Positions 8,898 through 18,578 of a DNA stretch of 64,000 nt are shown piece after piece. The stretch spans positions 1,075,833-1,139,832 of the forward strand of contig NZ_JAJVDH010000003.1 of NCBI RefSeq assembly GCF_022758145.1, written 5' to 3'. How positions within the stretch are numbered: the stretch's first letter is position 1; each line of letters starts with the position of its first letter. The DNA comes from Pontibacter vulgaris (GTDB lineage: Bacteria > Bacteroidota > Bacteroidia > Cytophagales > Hymenobacteraceae). A program made the position numbers and the translations under genes. The notes below the pieces were generated by a model. It was not told where the DNA came from, did not search any database, and saw nothing but the letters and a program-made list of their open reading frames with translations.

Positions 8898-10034
8898 CTA
8901 ACGGTCAGCTGTAGTATCCTGCCCCAGCACATACTTTGCCGAAATCGGGAAATGATCCGAATACCCCATTTCATGGTGCGTCCTGAACTCATAGGCACGC
9001 AAACCTTTGCTGTAAAACTGGTTATCGATGCGCAAAAATGGTAACGGGCCGTTATAGGTAGAGCCCACTCCGTTGCCGGCCACTACAAAAGCATTACTGA
9101 GTTCCTTAGCCATTTCGTTGTAAGTATAGCTGAAAGGAATATCATTAAAGTCGCCGCTCACAATCACATCATAGGGCGATTCGCGAATGTGCTGCAGCAG
9201 TTTCTCTATCTGGTAACCACGGGCAATAAATCCTTTGCGTAAACGCCTTGCCAGGTTGCGGCCCTCCTTTTCAAAGCTGTCCTGGTTGCCGATAGAAGAA
9301 TAAGTATTCTCGATATCCTCTGCCTTAATACTCATAGATTGCAGGTGCACCGCATATACTCTTACTGTATCGCCTTTAACATTCAGGTCTGCCCAGATTG
9401 CCCGGTTCGCACTCGACTCCTGGCTAAATGAGATCATGCCCTTGTCTATAATCGGGTATTTAGAGAAAATGATAATGCCGAAATCAGCCTTCTCGCGGTC
9501 TACGCGCGATACAGAGAAAAAACGGCGTTTATTATAGCGCGTACCAATCTTACTGATTGTGTTGAACACGCTGGAGTTGCGTTTGCTGTAAAATTCCTGA
9601 AGGCAGTACACATCGGCAGGGTGCGTGGCCACCCATTCTATCATTTCTTTAGAAGTTTCTATACTAGAATCGTCGAGCTTGCCGTAGGCATTAAAAACAT
9701 GCACATTGTAGCTGAGCACCTGTAAGGTATTGGCTCCGGCAGGTACCGGGTCTTCTTTAAAGTTGATCGGGAAGAAACGGGCATACTGGTTCCAGGAAAG
9801 TACCAGTGCGGCAATGGGTAAAATAACAAACCACTGGCGGCGCAGCAACCAGTACAGCAGGAACAAAATATTAAGCACCAAAGCCCCAGGCAAAGAAAAA
9901 GCAAGAAATGCTGACGGCCAGAATTTATGGGGCGGAACCTGCAGGCATACCAATCCCAGCAACATCCAGAACACCACTGCGATGTTCAGTATGAGCCAAA
10001 ATCTTCTCCTTATTCTTTTGAATGTGTCTGACAC
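8898..10034 (-). CDS. Membrane-anchored endonuclease/exonuclease/phosphatase family protein
   Basis: This 378-residue protein has three hydrophobic helices in the first about 95 residues (one contains W-M-L-L-G-L-V-C-L-Q-V), then a DNase I/EEP-fold domain on the far side of the membrane. Catalytic landmarks are L-S-Y-N-V-H-V-F, C-L-Q-E-F-Y with the metal-binding Glu, V-S-G-D-F-N-D with Asp and Asn, and G-Y-S-D-H-F-P-I with the Asp-His pair. Substrate is unknown; relatives act on nucleic acid, sphingolipid or inositol phosphates. The start appears to be GTG at 10034, in a short perfect inverted repeat TGTGTC-T-GACACA; no ATG occurs before the first helix. Codon use is like its neighbours. Likely same transcript as cysS. 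Confidence 0.85.
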   Translation of the reverse strand: MSDTFKRIRRRFWLILNIAVVFWMLLGLVCLQVPPHKFWPSAFLAFSLPGALVLNILFLLYWLLRRQWFVILPIAALVLSWNQYARFFPINFKEDPVPAGANTLQVLSYNVHVFNAYGKLDDSSIETSKEMIEWVATHPADVYCLQEFYSKRNSSVFNTISKIGTRYNKRRFFSVSRVDREKADFGIIIFSKYPIIDKGMISFSQESSANRAIWADLNVKGDTVRVYAVHLQSMSIKAEDIENTYSSIGNQDSFEKEGRNLARRLRKGFIARGYQIEKLLQHIRESPYDVIVSGDFNDIPFSYTYNEMAKELSNAFVVAGNGVGSTYNGPLPFLRIDNQFYSKGLRAYEFRTHHEMGYSDHFPISAKYVLGQDTTADR

Positions 10035-10345
10035 AATAGCAAACTTACAAATTATGCTTTTATCTATACTATCCTATACTACAGAATATCTCTCTTTTGC
10101 AGAATAAGCAAAACTATAACAGAACGAACTATAATTAATTGTGTCGTGTTTTTTATCTGACGCCCCTCCCAAAGCCACTGCACTTGCAGCTGCTTTTTCC
10201 CTTTATAATTGGTGATGATAATTTAATACAAGCTGCCTAAACAGTGTATGTTGTTTATATAATGTTTTTGTAGTAAATTTGTGACATTATTTCCAGGGAG
10301 ATGAGGGGACACGAAGTCCCCTTCTTTATTTCTTATTAGTTAACT
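10035..10345. promoter_or_regulatory. Divergent intergenic region with rimP operon promoter
   Basis: This is 311 nt between divergent genes. For the plus strand it holds TTG (10251-10253), a 20-nt spacer and TAAATTTG (10274-10281), a good Bacteroidota promoter placing the start near 10288, about 58 nt before rimP. No clear promoter was found for the minus-strand EEP gene. A short G-A-G-G-G-G-A-C...G-T-C-C-C-C-T-T pair (10304-10324) forms a hairpin in the leader. Confidence 0.6.
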
Positions 10346-10819
10346 ATGGGACTTACGGCACAAACTATTCTGGCAATGGCCGAGGACAGCATCCGCGACA
10401 CCGACCTTTTTATCGTAGATGTGGCAGTATCTGACTCAGCAGTTCGCCCAAAAGTAACAGTGCTTGCCGATGGCGAGCAAGGTATAACAATAGACCAGTG
10501 CGCTACTATCAGCCGCCGTATCAGCAAGAGAATTGAGGAGGCTTTTGGCGAAGAGTTAAGTTATACTATAGAAGTAAGTTCGCCGGGCGTGGATTTTCCG
10601 CTGACGCAGCCTAAGCAGTTTCAGCGTAACGTAGGCCGCAACCTGAAGCTTAAACTACAGGATGGTGCCGAGAAAACCGGCAAACTGGAAGAAGTAACAG
10701 AAACCGGCATTAACCTGCTGGAAGAAATTAAACAAAAAGGCAAGAAGGCAACGTATGAGCCTGTGCAAATACCTTTCGGGGAAATTGTAAAAGCAAATGT
10801 TGTAATATCTTTTAAATGA
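10346..10819 (+). CDS. rimP: Ribosome maturation factor RimP
   Basis: RimP assists maturation of the 30S subunit in the cytoplasm. The 157-residue protein shows the two-domain plan: an N-terminal alpha/beta domain with V-D-V-A-V-S and T-I-D-Q-C-A-T-I-S-R-R-I, the hallmark E-V-S-S-P-G-V-D-F-P-L (about residues 75-85), and a C-terminal Sm-like barrel of short strands ending V-V-I-S-F-K. It is the first gene of the rimP-nusA-infB operon, 7 nt before nusA, and the operon order supports the call. Expression should follow the promoter at 10251-10281. Confidence 0.96.
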   Translation: MGLTAQTILAMAEDSIRDTDLFIVDVAVSDSAVRPKVTVLADGEQGITIDQCATISRRISKRIEEAFGEELSYTIEVSSPGVDFPLTQPKQFQRNVGRNLKLKLQDGAEKTGKLEEVTETGINLLEEIKQKGKKATYEPVQIPFGEIVKANVVISFK

Positions 10820-10826
10820 TAAAATA

Positions 10827-12080
10827 ATGAACAGTTCAGTCCTGATCGAGTCGTTCGCTGAGTTTGCGAAATTCAAGAACATTGACCGCCCGACTATGAT
10901 GCGCATCCTGGAGGATGTATTCCGTACGATGATCCGCAAGAAGTGGGGCACCGACGAGAACTTTGACATCATCCTGAATGTGGAAAAGGGTGACCTGGAG
11001 ATCTGGCGTAACCGCGAAATCGTGGACGACAACTCAGAAGACATCTGGGATCATGATAAGATCAGCCTTTCCGAGGCCCGTAAAATAGAACCTGATTTTG
11101 AAGTTGGTGAAGAAGTATCGGAAGAGATACAACTGGAAGACTTCGGTCGCCGTGCTGTTCTTACTGCCCGCCAGACGTTGATCCAGCGCATCAAGGACAT
11201 GGAAAAGGAATTGTTGTTCCAGAAGTATAAAGACCTTGTTGGCGAGATCATTTCAGGTGAAGTATACCAGGTATGGAACCGCGAAGTGTTGCTACTTGAT
11301 CAGGAAGAAAACGAACTATTAATTCCAAAAGGCGAACAGATCCCGAAAGACCGTTACCGCAAAGGCGATGTAGTGCGCGCTGTTGTTCAGCGGGTTGAAA
11401 TCGTGAACGGTAATCCTAAGATTATACTTTCACGTACTTCTCCTACTTTCCTGGAGCGTCTTTTCGAAAACGAAGTACCTGAAATTTTTGATGGCCTGAT
11501 CGCTATCAAGAAAATCGTTCGTGAGCCGGGTGAGCGCGCTAAAGTTGCCGTAGAATCTTTCGACGACCGCATCGATCCTGTTGGAGCCTGCGTGGGTATG
11601 AAAGGCTCGCGTATTCACAGCATTGTGCGCGAACTGGAAAACGAGAACATTGACGTAATTAACTATACCGATAACCTGGAACTATACATTCAGCGTGCCC
11701 TTAGCCCGGCTAAGATCACCAGCATGAAAATAGACCAGGAAAATGGCAGAGTTTCAGTATTCCTGAAGCCAGACCAGGTATCATTGGCTATTGGTAAAGG
11801 TGGCCAGAACATCAAACTTGCCAGCCGCCTGGTTGATATGGAGATCGATGTATTCAGAGAGTCTGAAACATACGAAGAAGATATCACACTGGATGAATTC
11901 TCTGATGAGATCGAAAGCTGGGTGATTGATGAGTTCAGAAAAATTGGCCTTGACACTGCAAAGAGTGTACTGGCTGTAACAAAAGAAGACCTGCTTCGCA
12001 GAACAGAACTGGAAGAAGAAACCATCGACGATGTACTTTCTATTCTGCGCGAAGAGTTTGAATCAGAAGATAACCAATAG
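10827..12080 (+). CDS. nusA: Transcription termination/antitermination factor NusA
   Basis: NusA binds RNA polymerase and nascent RNA and modulates pausing, termination and antitermination. The 417-residue protein has an N-terminal polymerase-binding domain, an S1 domain (E-I-I-S-G-E-V-Y-Q-V, about residues 135-200) and two KH domains: D-P-V-G-A-C-V-G-M-K-G-S-R-I in the first, L-A-I-G-K-G-G-Q-N-I-K-L-A in the second. A short acidic C-terminal helix-hairpin-helix-like segment (T-A-K-S-V-L-A-V-T-K-E-D-L) follows; the second acidic repeat of the gammaproteobacterial protein is absent, as usual here. It sits between rimP and infB, with a 114-nt spacer before infB carrying a strong hairpin. Confidence 0.97.
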   Translation: MNSSVLIESFAEFAKFKNIDRPTMMRILEDVFRTMIRKKWGTDENFDIILNVEKGDLEIWRNREIVDDNSEDIWDHDKISLSEARKIEPDFEVGEEVSEEIQLEDFGRRAVLTARQTLIQRIKDMEKELLFQKYKDLVGEIISGEVYQVWNREVLLLDQEENELLIPKGEQIPKDRYRKGDVVRAVVQRVEIVNGNPKIILSRTSPTFLERLFENEVPEIFDGLIAIKKIVREPGERAKVAVESFDDRIDPVGACVGMKGSRIHSIVRELENENIDVINYTDNLELYIQRALSPAKITSMKIDQENGRVSVFLKPDQVSLAIGKGGQNIKLASRLVDMEIDVFRESETYEEDITLDEFSDEIESWVIDEFRKIGLDTAKSVLAVTKEDLLRRTELEEETIDDVLSILREEFESEDNQ

Positions 12081-12088
12081 TTGTGAGT

Positions 12089-12133
12089 TGTGCTCCGTTC
12101 GTATAATTTTGAAAGAAATATGAACGGAGCACA
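12089..12133 (+). other. Stable stem-loop in the nusA-infB spacer
   Basis: A perfect 12-bp inverted repeat (TGTGCTCCGTTC with GAACGGAGCACA) has a 21-nt AT-rich loop, 9 nt after the nusA stop. No T tract follows, so it is not a standard terminator. It could be an RNA-processing, stability or attenuation element between nusA and infB. Confidence 0.6.
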
Positions 12134-12194
12134 TCCTGCATTGGGTTACAATTAGTAGTATTTAAGATTAAAATAAGAGACAGCATATTAGAAC

Positions 12195-15100
12195 ATGGCA
12201 GAAGAAACAACAAGGAGGCTTAAACAGGTTGCAACTACTTTGAACATCGGGGTATCTACGATTGTAGATTTCCTGTCTGCTAAAGGTTTTGACGTGGAAA
12301 ATAAACCCACTACCAAAATCACCGCAGAACAGTTCGGTATGCTGACTAAAGAATTTGCTTCCTCCATGCAAGATAAAGCAGTGGCGGGAGAGCTTAATAT
12401 TGGCAAAAAACCTCATAGCAACCAGGTAATTGAGCCAGAGCACCACGACATTAAAAAAGTGAGCGAATCGGATCAGGAAATTCTGATAAAAAATGCTCCC
12501 CAGCCAAAAGCTGAAGCAGAGCCGAAAGCCGCTGCACCTGAAGCTCCTGCAAAAGCAGAAGAACAGGCGCCAACTACAAAACTTCCTGGGTTTAAAGTAC
12601 TGGGCAAGATCGATCTGGATGCAAAAGGGCGTCCGGTACCGAAGCAACCAGAACCACAAACGCCGAAAGCTGAAACTGCTACTCCAGTAGATGAAGCGCC
12701 AAAACAACCGGTTACTCCACCTGCTCCTCCTAAGGCGGAAGAAAAACCAGTTGCGGCAGCACCTAAAGCAGAAGAAAAACCAGTAGAAAAACCTGTTGCT
12801 CCAAAAGAGCAGCCAGAGAAACCAGCTGTTGAGCCAACCGCGCCACTTGCCGAGGCTCCGGCAGCACCAAAAGCAGAGGTTCCGGCACAACCTGTTACGC
12901 CTCCGGCCCCAGCCGAAGCGAAACCAGCAGCCCCAGCCCCTGCACCAGTAGCAACAACTCCGGCACCAGAGCCAACAGCACCGGAACAACCTGCTACACC
13001 GTCTGCAGAAAAATCACCAGAACAAATAGAAACGATCACAGCAAAAGCAGACCAGTTAAAAGGTCTGACTGTGTTGGGTAAAATAGAATTACCTGACCCA
13101 CGTAGAAAAGGCACTAAGCCTGTTGCTTCTTCCGACGACAGGAAGAACGACAAAAAGAAAAAGCGTAAGCGTATTATAGTTGCCGGCGAAGGCACCCAGA
13201 CGCAACAGCAGGGCCAGGCCCCACAAGCTGGAGCGCCAGGCCAGCCACGTCCACAGGGAACAGGCTACCAGGGCAACCGACCACAAGGTGGTGCCGGATA
13301 CCAGGGTAACAGGCCACAGGGTGGTGCTGGCTACCAAGGTAACAGGCCACAAGGTGCCGGATACCAGGGCAACAGACCGCAAGGTGGCCCGGGCCAGCGC
13401 CCAGGAGGACCAGGAGGCAACCGAAATGCACCTCAACCAAGAGCAGAAAAAGCAGAGGTTACAGATAAGGAAATCCAGGAGCAGATTAAAGCAACGCTTG
13501 CTAAGCTGAGCGGAGGCAAAGGCCAGGGTGGAAATCGTGCGAAATACCGTCGCGAGAAACGTTCTGCAATTGCCGATGCAACGGAAGAGCGCAGAATGGC
13601 CGAGCAGGCAGAGTCTAAGACACTGCGTGCTACAGAGTTTATCTCTGCAAACGACCTGGCATCTATGATGAATGTGAGCGTAAACGACGTTATCAAAGTG
13701 TGTATGCAACTTGGTATGTTCGTTTCGATCAACCAGCGCCTTGATGCAGAAGCTTTGACTGTTATTGCTGATGAATTCGGTTATAATATTGACTTCATTA
13801 CTTCTGAAGAAGAACAAGCACTAGAGCAGGTTGAAGAAGAAAATGAAGCAGACCTGCAAGAACGTGCTCCGATTGTGACTATTATGGGTCACGTTGACCA
13901 CGGTAAAACTTCACTTCTTGACTACATCCGTAACTCTAACGTTACAGCCGGCGAAGCTGGTGGTATTACGCAGCACATTGGCGCTTACAAAGTAAAAACT
14001 GAAAGCGGCCGTACGGTTACGTTCCTGGATACGCCTGGTCACGAAGCCTTTACAGCGATGCGTGCCCGTGGTGCTAAAATTACGGACGTTGTTATTATTG
14101 TGGTAGCCGCTGACGACTCAGTGATGCCTCAGACAAAAGAAGCAATCAACCACGCACAGGCAGCCGGTGTACCGATTGTAATTGCACTGAACAAAATAGA
14201 TAAACCTGCCGCTAACCCGGATAAAGTTCGTGAAGAGCTTGCTCAGCTGAACATCCTGGTGGAAGAATGGGGCGGTAAATACCAGTCGCAGGAAGTATCG
14301 GCTAAAACCGGCCTTGGTATACCTGAACTTCTGGAAAAAGTATTGCTTGAATCTGAATTACTTGAACTGAAGGCAAATCCTAACAGAAATGCTGTTGGTG
14401 CTGTAATTGAAGCCGCCCTGGATAAAGGTCGTGGTTATGTAGCTACTGTAATGGTACAGACAGGAACATTACGTATTGGTGATGTGGTACTGGCTGGTTC
14501 GCACTATGGTAGAGTAAAAGCGATGACAGACCATCGTGGCAGAAAAATGAAAGAAGCAGGTCCATCAACACCGGTACAGTTACTAGGTCTGGATGGCGCA
14601 CCGCAGGCTGGTGATAAACTGATGGTAATGGAATCTGAGCGTGAAGCGAGAGAAATTGCATCAAACCGTACCCAGTTGCAGCGTGAGCAAAGCTTACGTA
14701 CCCGTAAGCACATTACTCTGGATGAAATTGGTCGTCGTTTGGCAATCGGTACTTTCAAAGAGCTTAACGTGATCGTAAAAGGTGACGTGGATGGTTCGGT
14801 TGAAGCACTTTCTGACTCATTACTGAAATTATCTACACCGGAAGTACAGGTAAGCATCATCAACAAAGGGGTAGGTGCTATCTCCGAATCTGATGTTCTG
14901 TTAGCCTCTGCATCAGATGCGATTATCATTGGTTTCCAGGTACGTCCTTCTCAGAATGCGCGTAAACTGGCAGAACAGGAACAAATCGACGTTCGTCTGT
15001 ACTCTATCATCTACGATGCAATAAACGAGGTGAAAGATGCGATGGAGGGTATGCTTGCTCCTACCCTGAAAGAGGAAATTACGGGTAACGCTGAAGTACG

Positions 15101-15368
15101 TGATGTATTTAAAGTAAGTAAGGTAGGTACAATTGCCGGCTGTATGATCACAGATGGTACTATCTCCAGAAACTCGAAAATACGCTTAGTACGTGATGGT
15201 ATTGTAGTACATAATGGTGAGATCCTGGCCCTGAAACGCTTCAAAGATGATGTATCAGAAGTAAGACAAGGTTATGAGTGCGGTATCAGCATTAAAAACT
15301 ATAACGAGATACAGTTAGGTGATATAATTGAAGCTTACGAAGAGAAAGAAGTTAAACGCTCGCTCTAA
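12195..15368 (+). CDS. infB: Translation initiation factor IF-2 with long disordered N-terminus
   Basis: IF-2 is a GTPase that brings initiator tRNA to the 30S subunit and promotes subunit joining. At 1057 residues it is larger than the usual 700-950. Residues 1-75 are an IF2_N-like helical domain. About 90-280 are a Pro/Ala/Glu/Lys-rich disordered stretch, and about 357-400 hold four copies of a [14 protein letters not shown] repeat. A second IF2_N domain follows at about 470-520. The GTPase domain has G1 G-H-V-D-H-G-K-T (565-572), G3 D-T-P-G-H (612-616) and G4 N-K-I-D (666-669). The C-terminal domains (IF2-C1/C2) are complete. It is the last gene of the operon, followed by two terminators. 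Confidence 0.98.
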   Translation: MAEETTRRLKQVATTLNIGVSTIVDFLSAKGFDVENKPTTKITAEQFGMLTKEFASSMQDKAVAGELNIGKKPHSNQVIEPEHHDIKKVSESDQEILIKNAPQPKAEAEPKAAAPEAPAKAEEQAPTTKLPGFKVLGKIDLDAKGRPVPKQPEPQTPKAETATPVDEAPKQPVTPPAPPKAEEKPVAAAPKAEEKPVEKPVAPKEQPEKPAVEPTAPLAEAPAAPKAEVPAQPVTPPAPAEAKPAAPAPAPVATTPAPEPTAPEQPATPSAEKSPEQIETITAKADQLKGLTVLGKIELPDPRRKGTKPVASSDDRKNDKKKKRKRIIVAGEGTQTQQQGQAPQAGAPGQPRPQGTGYQGNRPQGGAGYQGNRPQGGAGYQGNRPQGAGYQGNRPQGGPGQRPGGPGGNRNAPQPRAEKAEVTDKEIQEQIKATLAKLSGGKGQGGNRAKYRREKRSAIADATEERRMAEQAESKTLRATEFISANDLASMMNVSVNDVIKVCMQLGMFVSINQRLDAEALTVIADEFGYNIDFITSEEEQALEQVEEENEADLQERAPIVTIMGHVDHGKTSLLDYIRNSNVTAGEAGGITQHIGAYKVKTESGRTVTFLDTPGHEAFTAMRARGAKITDVVIIVVAADDSVMPQTKEAINHAQAAGVPIVIALNKIDKPAANPDKVREELAQLNILVEEWGGKYQSQEVSAKTGLGIPELLEKVLLESELLELKANPNRNAVGAVIEAALDKGRGYVATVMVQTGTLRIGDVVLAGSHYGRVKAMTDHRGRKMKEAGPSTPVQLLGLDGAPQAGDKLMVMESEREAREIASNRTQLQREQSLRTRKHITLDEIGRRLAIGTFKELNVIVKGDVDGSVEALSDSLLKLSTPEVQVSIINKGVGAISESDVLLASASDAIIIGFQVRPSQNARKLAEQEQIDVRLYSIIYDAINEVKDAMEGMLAPTLKEEITGNAEVRDVFKVSKVGTIAGCMITDGTISRNSKIRLVRDGIVVHNGEILALKRFKDDVSEVRQGYECGISIKNYNEIQLGDIIEAYEEKEVKRSL
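13263..13395 (+). repeat. 33-bp coding tandem repeat in infB
   Basis: About four units of 30-33 nt encode G-Y-Q-G-N-R-P-Q-G-(G)-A. The third unit is one codon shorter. Units differ at synonymous positions, so this is a maintained repeat rather than a very recent slippage event. Confidence 0.85.
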
Positions 15369-15383
15369 GCAAGTATAAATAAT

Positions 15384-15423
15384 AAAAAAAGCCCCGTTGG
15401 TAATAACCAGCGGGGCTTTTTTT
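15384..15423 (+). terminator. Terminator of the rimP-nusA-infB operon
   Basis: A 17-bp stem (AAAAAAAGCCCCGTTGG with CCAGCGGGGCTTTTTTT, one G-T wobble) has a 6-nt loop and a T7 tract running into TATACTT. It lies 15 nt after the infB stop. Confidence 0.93.
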
Positions 15424-15458
15424 ATACTTCCTGGGTAAAGAGGAGCATTTCGAAGTAT

Positions 15459-15502
15459 AAAGTATAAAGGCCGCACCAATTGAGGTGCGGCCTTTATACT
15501 TT
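15459..15502. terminator. Second, bidirectional terminator built on the AAAGTATA word
   Basis: A perfect 19-bp stem has a 6-nt loop (15478-15483). The left arm begins AAAGTATAAAGG and the right arm ends CCTTTATACTTT, so both feet of the hairpin are copies of the over-represented word. It serves the convergent gene at 15523-15846 and backs up the infB terminator. Confidence 0.9.
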
Positions 15503-15522
15503 ACTTAAATAGTAAAAACGAA

Positions 15523-15846
15523 TCAGGACTGCCTGGCAAGCCGGCGTTTATCGCGCTTATGCTTTTTGTGCATTTCCTTCTCTTTCTTAAGTATAGCCTT
15601 CATGCGTTTGCTATGCTTAATGCGGTCTTTTGCAAAAGTATTGCGGCGTCCGTCTTCATACTTATTCCAACGGGAGTCCAGGCCTTCACCGCGCCTGCCG
15701 ACAGCATCTGTAGACGCGGCAGGAGATTCAGTTTTAGCAGTTCCCCAATATTCATCTTTAGAGCTGCTTTGGCTGGTCTGAGCATTTGCCTCAGAAAATG
15801 CCAGCGAAAATCCGATAAACAGAATTGATAAAAATAACTTCTTCAT
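15523..15846 (-). CDS. Small basic secreted protein of unknown function
   Basis: This 107-residue protein has a clear signal peptide ending A-N-A-Q (cleavage about residue 22), a Ser/Gly-rich middle, then a very basic C-terminal third rich in Lys, Arg and His (K-H-S-K-R-M-K-A-I-L-K-K-E-K) predicted as one amphipathic helix. No family was recognised. The charge suggests binding to acidic polymers such as nucleic acid or lipopolysaccharide, an inference only. It is a single gene convergent with infB. Confidence 0.7.
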   Translation of the reverse strand: MKKLFLSILFIGFSLAFSEANAQTSQSSSKDEYWGTAKTESPAASTDAVGRRGEGLDSRWNKYEDGRRNTFAKDRIKHSKRMKAILKKEKEMHKKHKRDKRRLARQS

Positions 15847-16236
15847 ATTCTTAAAACCTACAAAGTATAAAACGAAGTATCCCCGTAAAAAATATAAGTA
15901 AACAGATCAAATATTCAGGCCTGGTTACTTCTTGTTCTAGAATTACTTCTGACATAACCTGCAAAAGCGATACCAGGAAAAACTGAAATGTACTTTTTAT
16001 TAAAGCAAGGAAAGGTAAAAGGAGTTCAATACTAACTCTAAATCTAGCATTTCAGTTTTTAACGAGAGCATAAAACCTCGAAAAATATTTCGCTCATGCC
16101 ACAAGTGGCGTTTACAGCCCTACTTAGCTAATAGCCCAAACGCGGTAACAAATAGCAAAACACAATAGCTATTAAGGATTTAATGATTTCATTATATTTG
16201 TACCAGAAAAAAGACTTGAACTGAGCTGAAAGAACT
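15847..16236. other. Intergenic region upstream of the crotonase gene
   Basis: This 390-nt AT-rich region lies between divergent genes. A -7 box TATATTTG (16193-16200) sits 36 nt before the crotonase ATG, with no good TTG element upstream. A few short inverted repeats (for example near 16098-16112) are present. No RNA gene or protein was recognised. Confidence 0.5.
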
Positions 16237-17019
16237 ATGGCACCATTTGATAACCTGCTGCTTCAACTAGAAAACGGCATCCTGACAATAACTATAAACA
16301 GAGCTGATAAACTCAATGCACTAAATATAGAGACAATCAGGGAAATTAAAACTGCCATTCAGCAAGTTTACGACGACCCTGCTATCAGAGCAGTTGTATT
16401 TGTTGGTGCCGGCACGAAAGCTTTTGTAGCAGGCGCGGACATTGCTGAAATTGCTGAATTAAGCGATGTAAATGCCCGAAGTTTTGCAGAACGTGGTCAG
16501 GAGGTTTTCAGCATGATAGAAAACAGCACCAAACCTGTAATAGCAGCTGTAAATGGCTTTGCTTTAGGCGGTGGTTGCGAATTAGCTATGGCTTGCCACA
16601 TGCGCGTAGCCAGCAACAATGCAAAATTTGGTCAGCCGGAAGTTAATCTGGGCCTTATACCTGGTTATGGCGGCACGCAGCGCCTTACACAACTTATAGG
16701 TAAAGGCAAAGCCGTGGAATTAATGATGACCGGCGATATGATTTCTGCTGATGAAGCAAAAGATTTAGGTTTGGTAAACCACGTAACAACACAGGAGGAT
16801 TTAATGCCAAAGTGCTATGAGATACTGAACAAGATCCTTACAAAAGCACCCCTGGCAATTGGTTTGGTTATAGATTGTGTAAACGCAGTGTTTGATAAAG
16901 AAGAAGACGGTTACCAGACAGAAGCTAACTCATTTGCACGCTGCTGCACCTCACAAGACTTTATTGAAGGTACCAATGCCTTCCTCGAAAAAAGAAAGCC
17001 TGAATTCAAAGGCAACTAA
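16237..17019 (+). CDS. Enoyl-CoA hydratase/isomerase (crotonase) family protein
   Basis: This probably hydrates trans-2-enoyl-CoA to 3-hydroxyacyl-CoA in fatty-acid breakdown or a related pathway in the cytoplasm. The 260-residue protein matches the single-domain length. It has the CoA/oxyanion segment A-F-V-A-G-A-D-I-A-E, and both catalytic glutamates of hydratases are in place: G-G-G-C-E-L-A-M-A and F-G-Q-P-E-V-N-L-G. The G-Y-G-G-T-Q-R-L stretch follows. The two Glu residues favour a true hydratase over an isomerase or dehalogenase. It leads a plus-strand run; the flippase gene starts 46 nt later, and the two are functionally unrelated. Confidence 0.9.
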   Translation: MAPFDNLLLQLENGILTITINRADKLNALNIETIREIKTAIQQVYDDPAIRAVVFVGAGTKAFVAGADIAEIAELSDVNARSFAERGQEVFSMIENSTKPVIAAVNGFALGGGCELAMACHMRVASNNAKFGQPEVNLGLIPGYGGTQRLTQLIGKGKAVELMMTGDMISADEAKDLGLVNHVTTQEDLMPKCYEILNKILTKAPLAIGLVIDCVNAVFDKEEDGYQTEANSFARCCTSQDFIEGTNAFLEKRKPEFKGN

Positions 17020-17065
17020 TCTATACTAATCTATCTATACTTCATCCGCCCCTCAGACCAAAAGT

Positions 17066-18562
17066 ATGAGCATAGCCAAGAAACTGGTCGGGCAGACTGC
17101 TGCCTATGGTTTAAGCAGTATTGTAGGCCGGGCGCTTAATTACCTGCTTGTTCCGGTTTATACTGCCGTATTCCTTCCCAACGAGTATGGTGTAGTATCG
17201 TACCTGTATGCCTTTGTTGCTTTTTTCAACATAGTGTATACCTACGGCATGGAAACAGCCTACTTCAGGTTTGCAAATAAAGCTGATGCTGATAAACCAG
17301 CCCTTTATAACCGGGTGCTCACGCTAATTACACTTTCCAGTTTAGCTTTTTCCGGTATACTTATACTTGCATCCGGGCATATCGCAAGTTTTGTTGGCAT
17401 ACCTGAAAAACCGGAATACGTGAGCTGGTTAGCTATTGTGCTGGCCATAGATGCTATAGTTGCCATACCTTTTGCTTCGCTGCGCCTGGAAAACAAAGCC
17501 ATTAAGTTTGCCTCCATTAAGCTAATCAACATACTAATTACGGTTGGCGCCAACATGTTTTTCCTGGTACTCTGCCGCGATGTCTACTTAGGCAAGTATC
17601 TGGCACCATTAAAACCTATAGTCGACAGTATTTACAGCCCAACCTTCGGAATCGGTTACATATTTCTAATAAACCTGGTTGCCAATGCCCTGCAAATACC
17701 ATTGCTATGGCGTGAACTGAGCAAATGGCGGTTTAACCTGGATATGGAAGTGCTGCGCCCAATGCTTTCCTACGCTTACCCGCTGCTTTTTATGGGTTTG
17801 GCAGGTATGGTGAACGAAGTGATCGACAGAATTCTGCTAGAGCGCCTGCTGCCTGATAATTTTTACCCCAATACTACAAGTATGGCAGCGGTGGGCGTAT
17901 ATAGCGCCTGTTACAAGCTCTCTATTTTTATGTCACTGGCCATACAGGCATTTCGTTATGCTGCCGAGCCTTTCTTTTTCTCACAATCACAGGATAAAAG
18001 TTCGCCGCACACCTTTGCTCTGGTTATGAAGTGGTTTGTGATCGCTTGTGCCTTCATTTTCCTTTTTATCAGTGCCAACCTGGAAGATTTTGCTTTACTG
18101 TTGCGTAGCCAGGCTTACCGAGAAGGTATAATGGTAGTACCGGTACTGTTGCTGGCCAACCTGTTCCTAGGCGTATACTATAACCTATCGGTGTGGTTTA
18201 AGCTAACAGATAAAACAAAGTATGGCACCTACATCAGTTTTGGCGGAGCTGCTATAACAATACTTTTCAACCTGCTGCTGATACCAGTACTTGGTTACAT
18301 GGGCTCTGCGCTGGCAACTTTTTTATGTTACTTCGGGATGGCACTGGCAAGCTACCTTTTAGGCAACCGCCACTACCCTATTCCTTACCCTGTTAAAACC
18401 ATTATGGGCTATGTAGTGCTGGCCGTTATACTTACTGTAGCAGCTTTGTATATCCCGATCGAGAATTTCTGGGTGCGCCATGCGGTGCATCTTATCTTAT
18501 GTGGTGCCTTCGTGCTGGTAGTGTTCCTACAGGAGCGTCCGCACTTCCGGCTAAAAAATTAA
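17066..18562 (+). CDS. Wzx-type flippase / polysaccharide biosynthesis membrane protein
   Basis: This 498-residue integral membrane protein has about 14 predicted helices and belongs to the MATE/MOP exporter superfamily (polysaccharide_synt). It opens with A-K-K-L-V-G-Q-T-A-A-Y-G-L-S-S-I-V-G-R, the usual start of these flippases. A conserved Y-A-Y-P-L-L-F-M-G-L follows in the middle and A-T-F-L-C-Y-F-G-M near the end. It likely flips lipid-linked saccharides across the inner membrane. Which glycan is not clear: no glycosyltransferase cluster adjoins it, only dut and a nucleotidyltransferase. The 16-nt gap to dut suggests co-transcription. Confidence 0.9.
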   Translation: MSIAKKLVGQTAAYGLSSIVGRALNYLLVPVYTAVFLPNEYGVVSYLYAFVAFFNIVYTYGMETAYFRFANKADADKPALYNRVLTLITLSSLAFSGILILASGHIASFVGIPEKPEYVSWLAIVLAIDAIVAIPFASLRLENKAIKFASIKLINILITVGANMFFLVLCRDVYLGKYLAPLKPIVDSIYSPTFGIGYIFLINLVANALQIPLLWRELSKWRFNLDMEVLRPMLSYAYPLLFMGLAGMVNEVIDRILLERLLPDNFYPNTTSMAAVGVYSACYKLSIFMSLAIQAFRYAAEPFFFSQSQDKSSPHTFALVMKWFVIACAFIFLFISANLEDFALLLRSQAYREGIMVVPVLLLANLFLGVYYNLSVWFKLTDKTKYGTYISFGGAAITILFNLLLIPVLGYMGSALATFLCYFGMALASYLLGNRHYPIPYPVKTIMGYVVLAVILTVAALYIPIENFWVRHAVHLILCGAFVLVVFLQERPHFRLKN

Positions 18563-18578
18563 TCTTTATTTTTAAAAG

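Noticed and set aside
13263..13395. Regular 33-bp repeats that might suggest a CRISPR array
   Set aside because: Units are contiguous, in frame and code for a peptide repeat in IF-2; there are no spacers and no cas genes.
12168..13817. Long open frames antisense to infB, rich in Trp, Phe, Arg or Ser
   Set aside because: They mirror the Pro/Ala-rich and repeat-coding part of infB; composition is abnormal and no family is visible.
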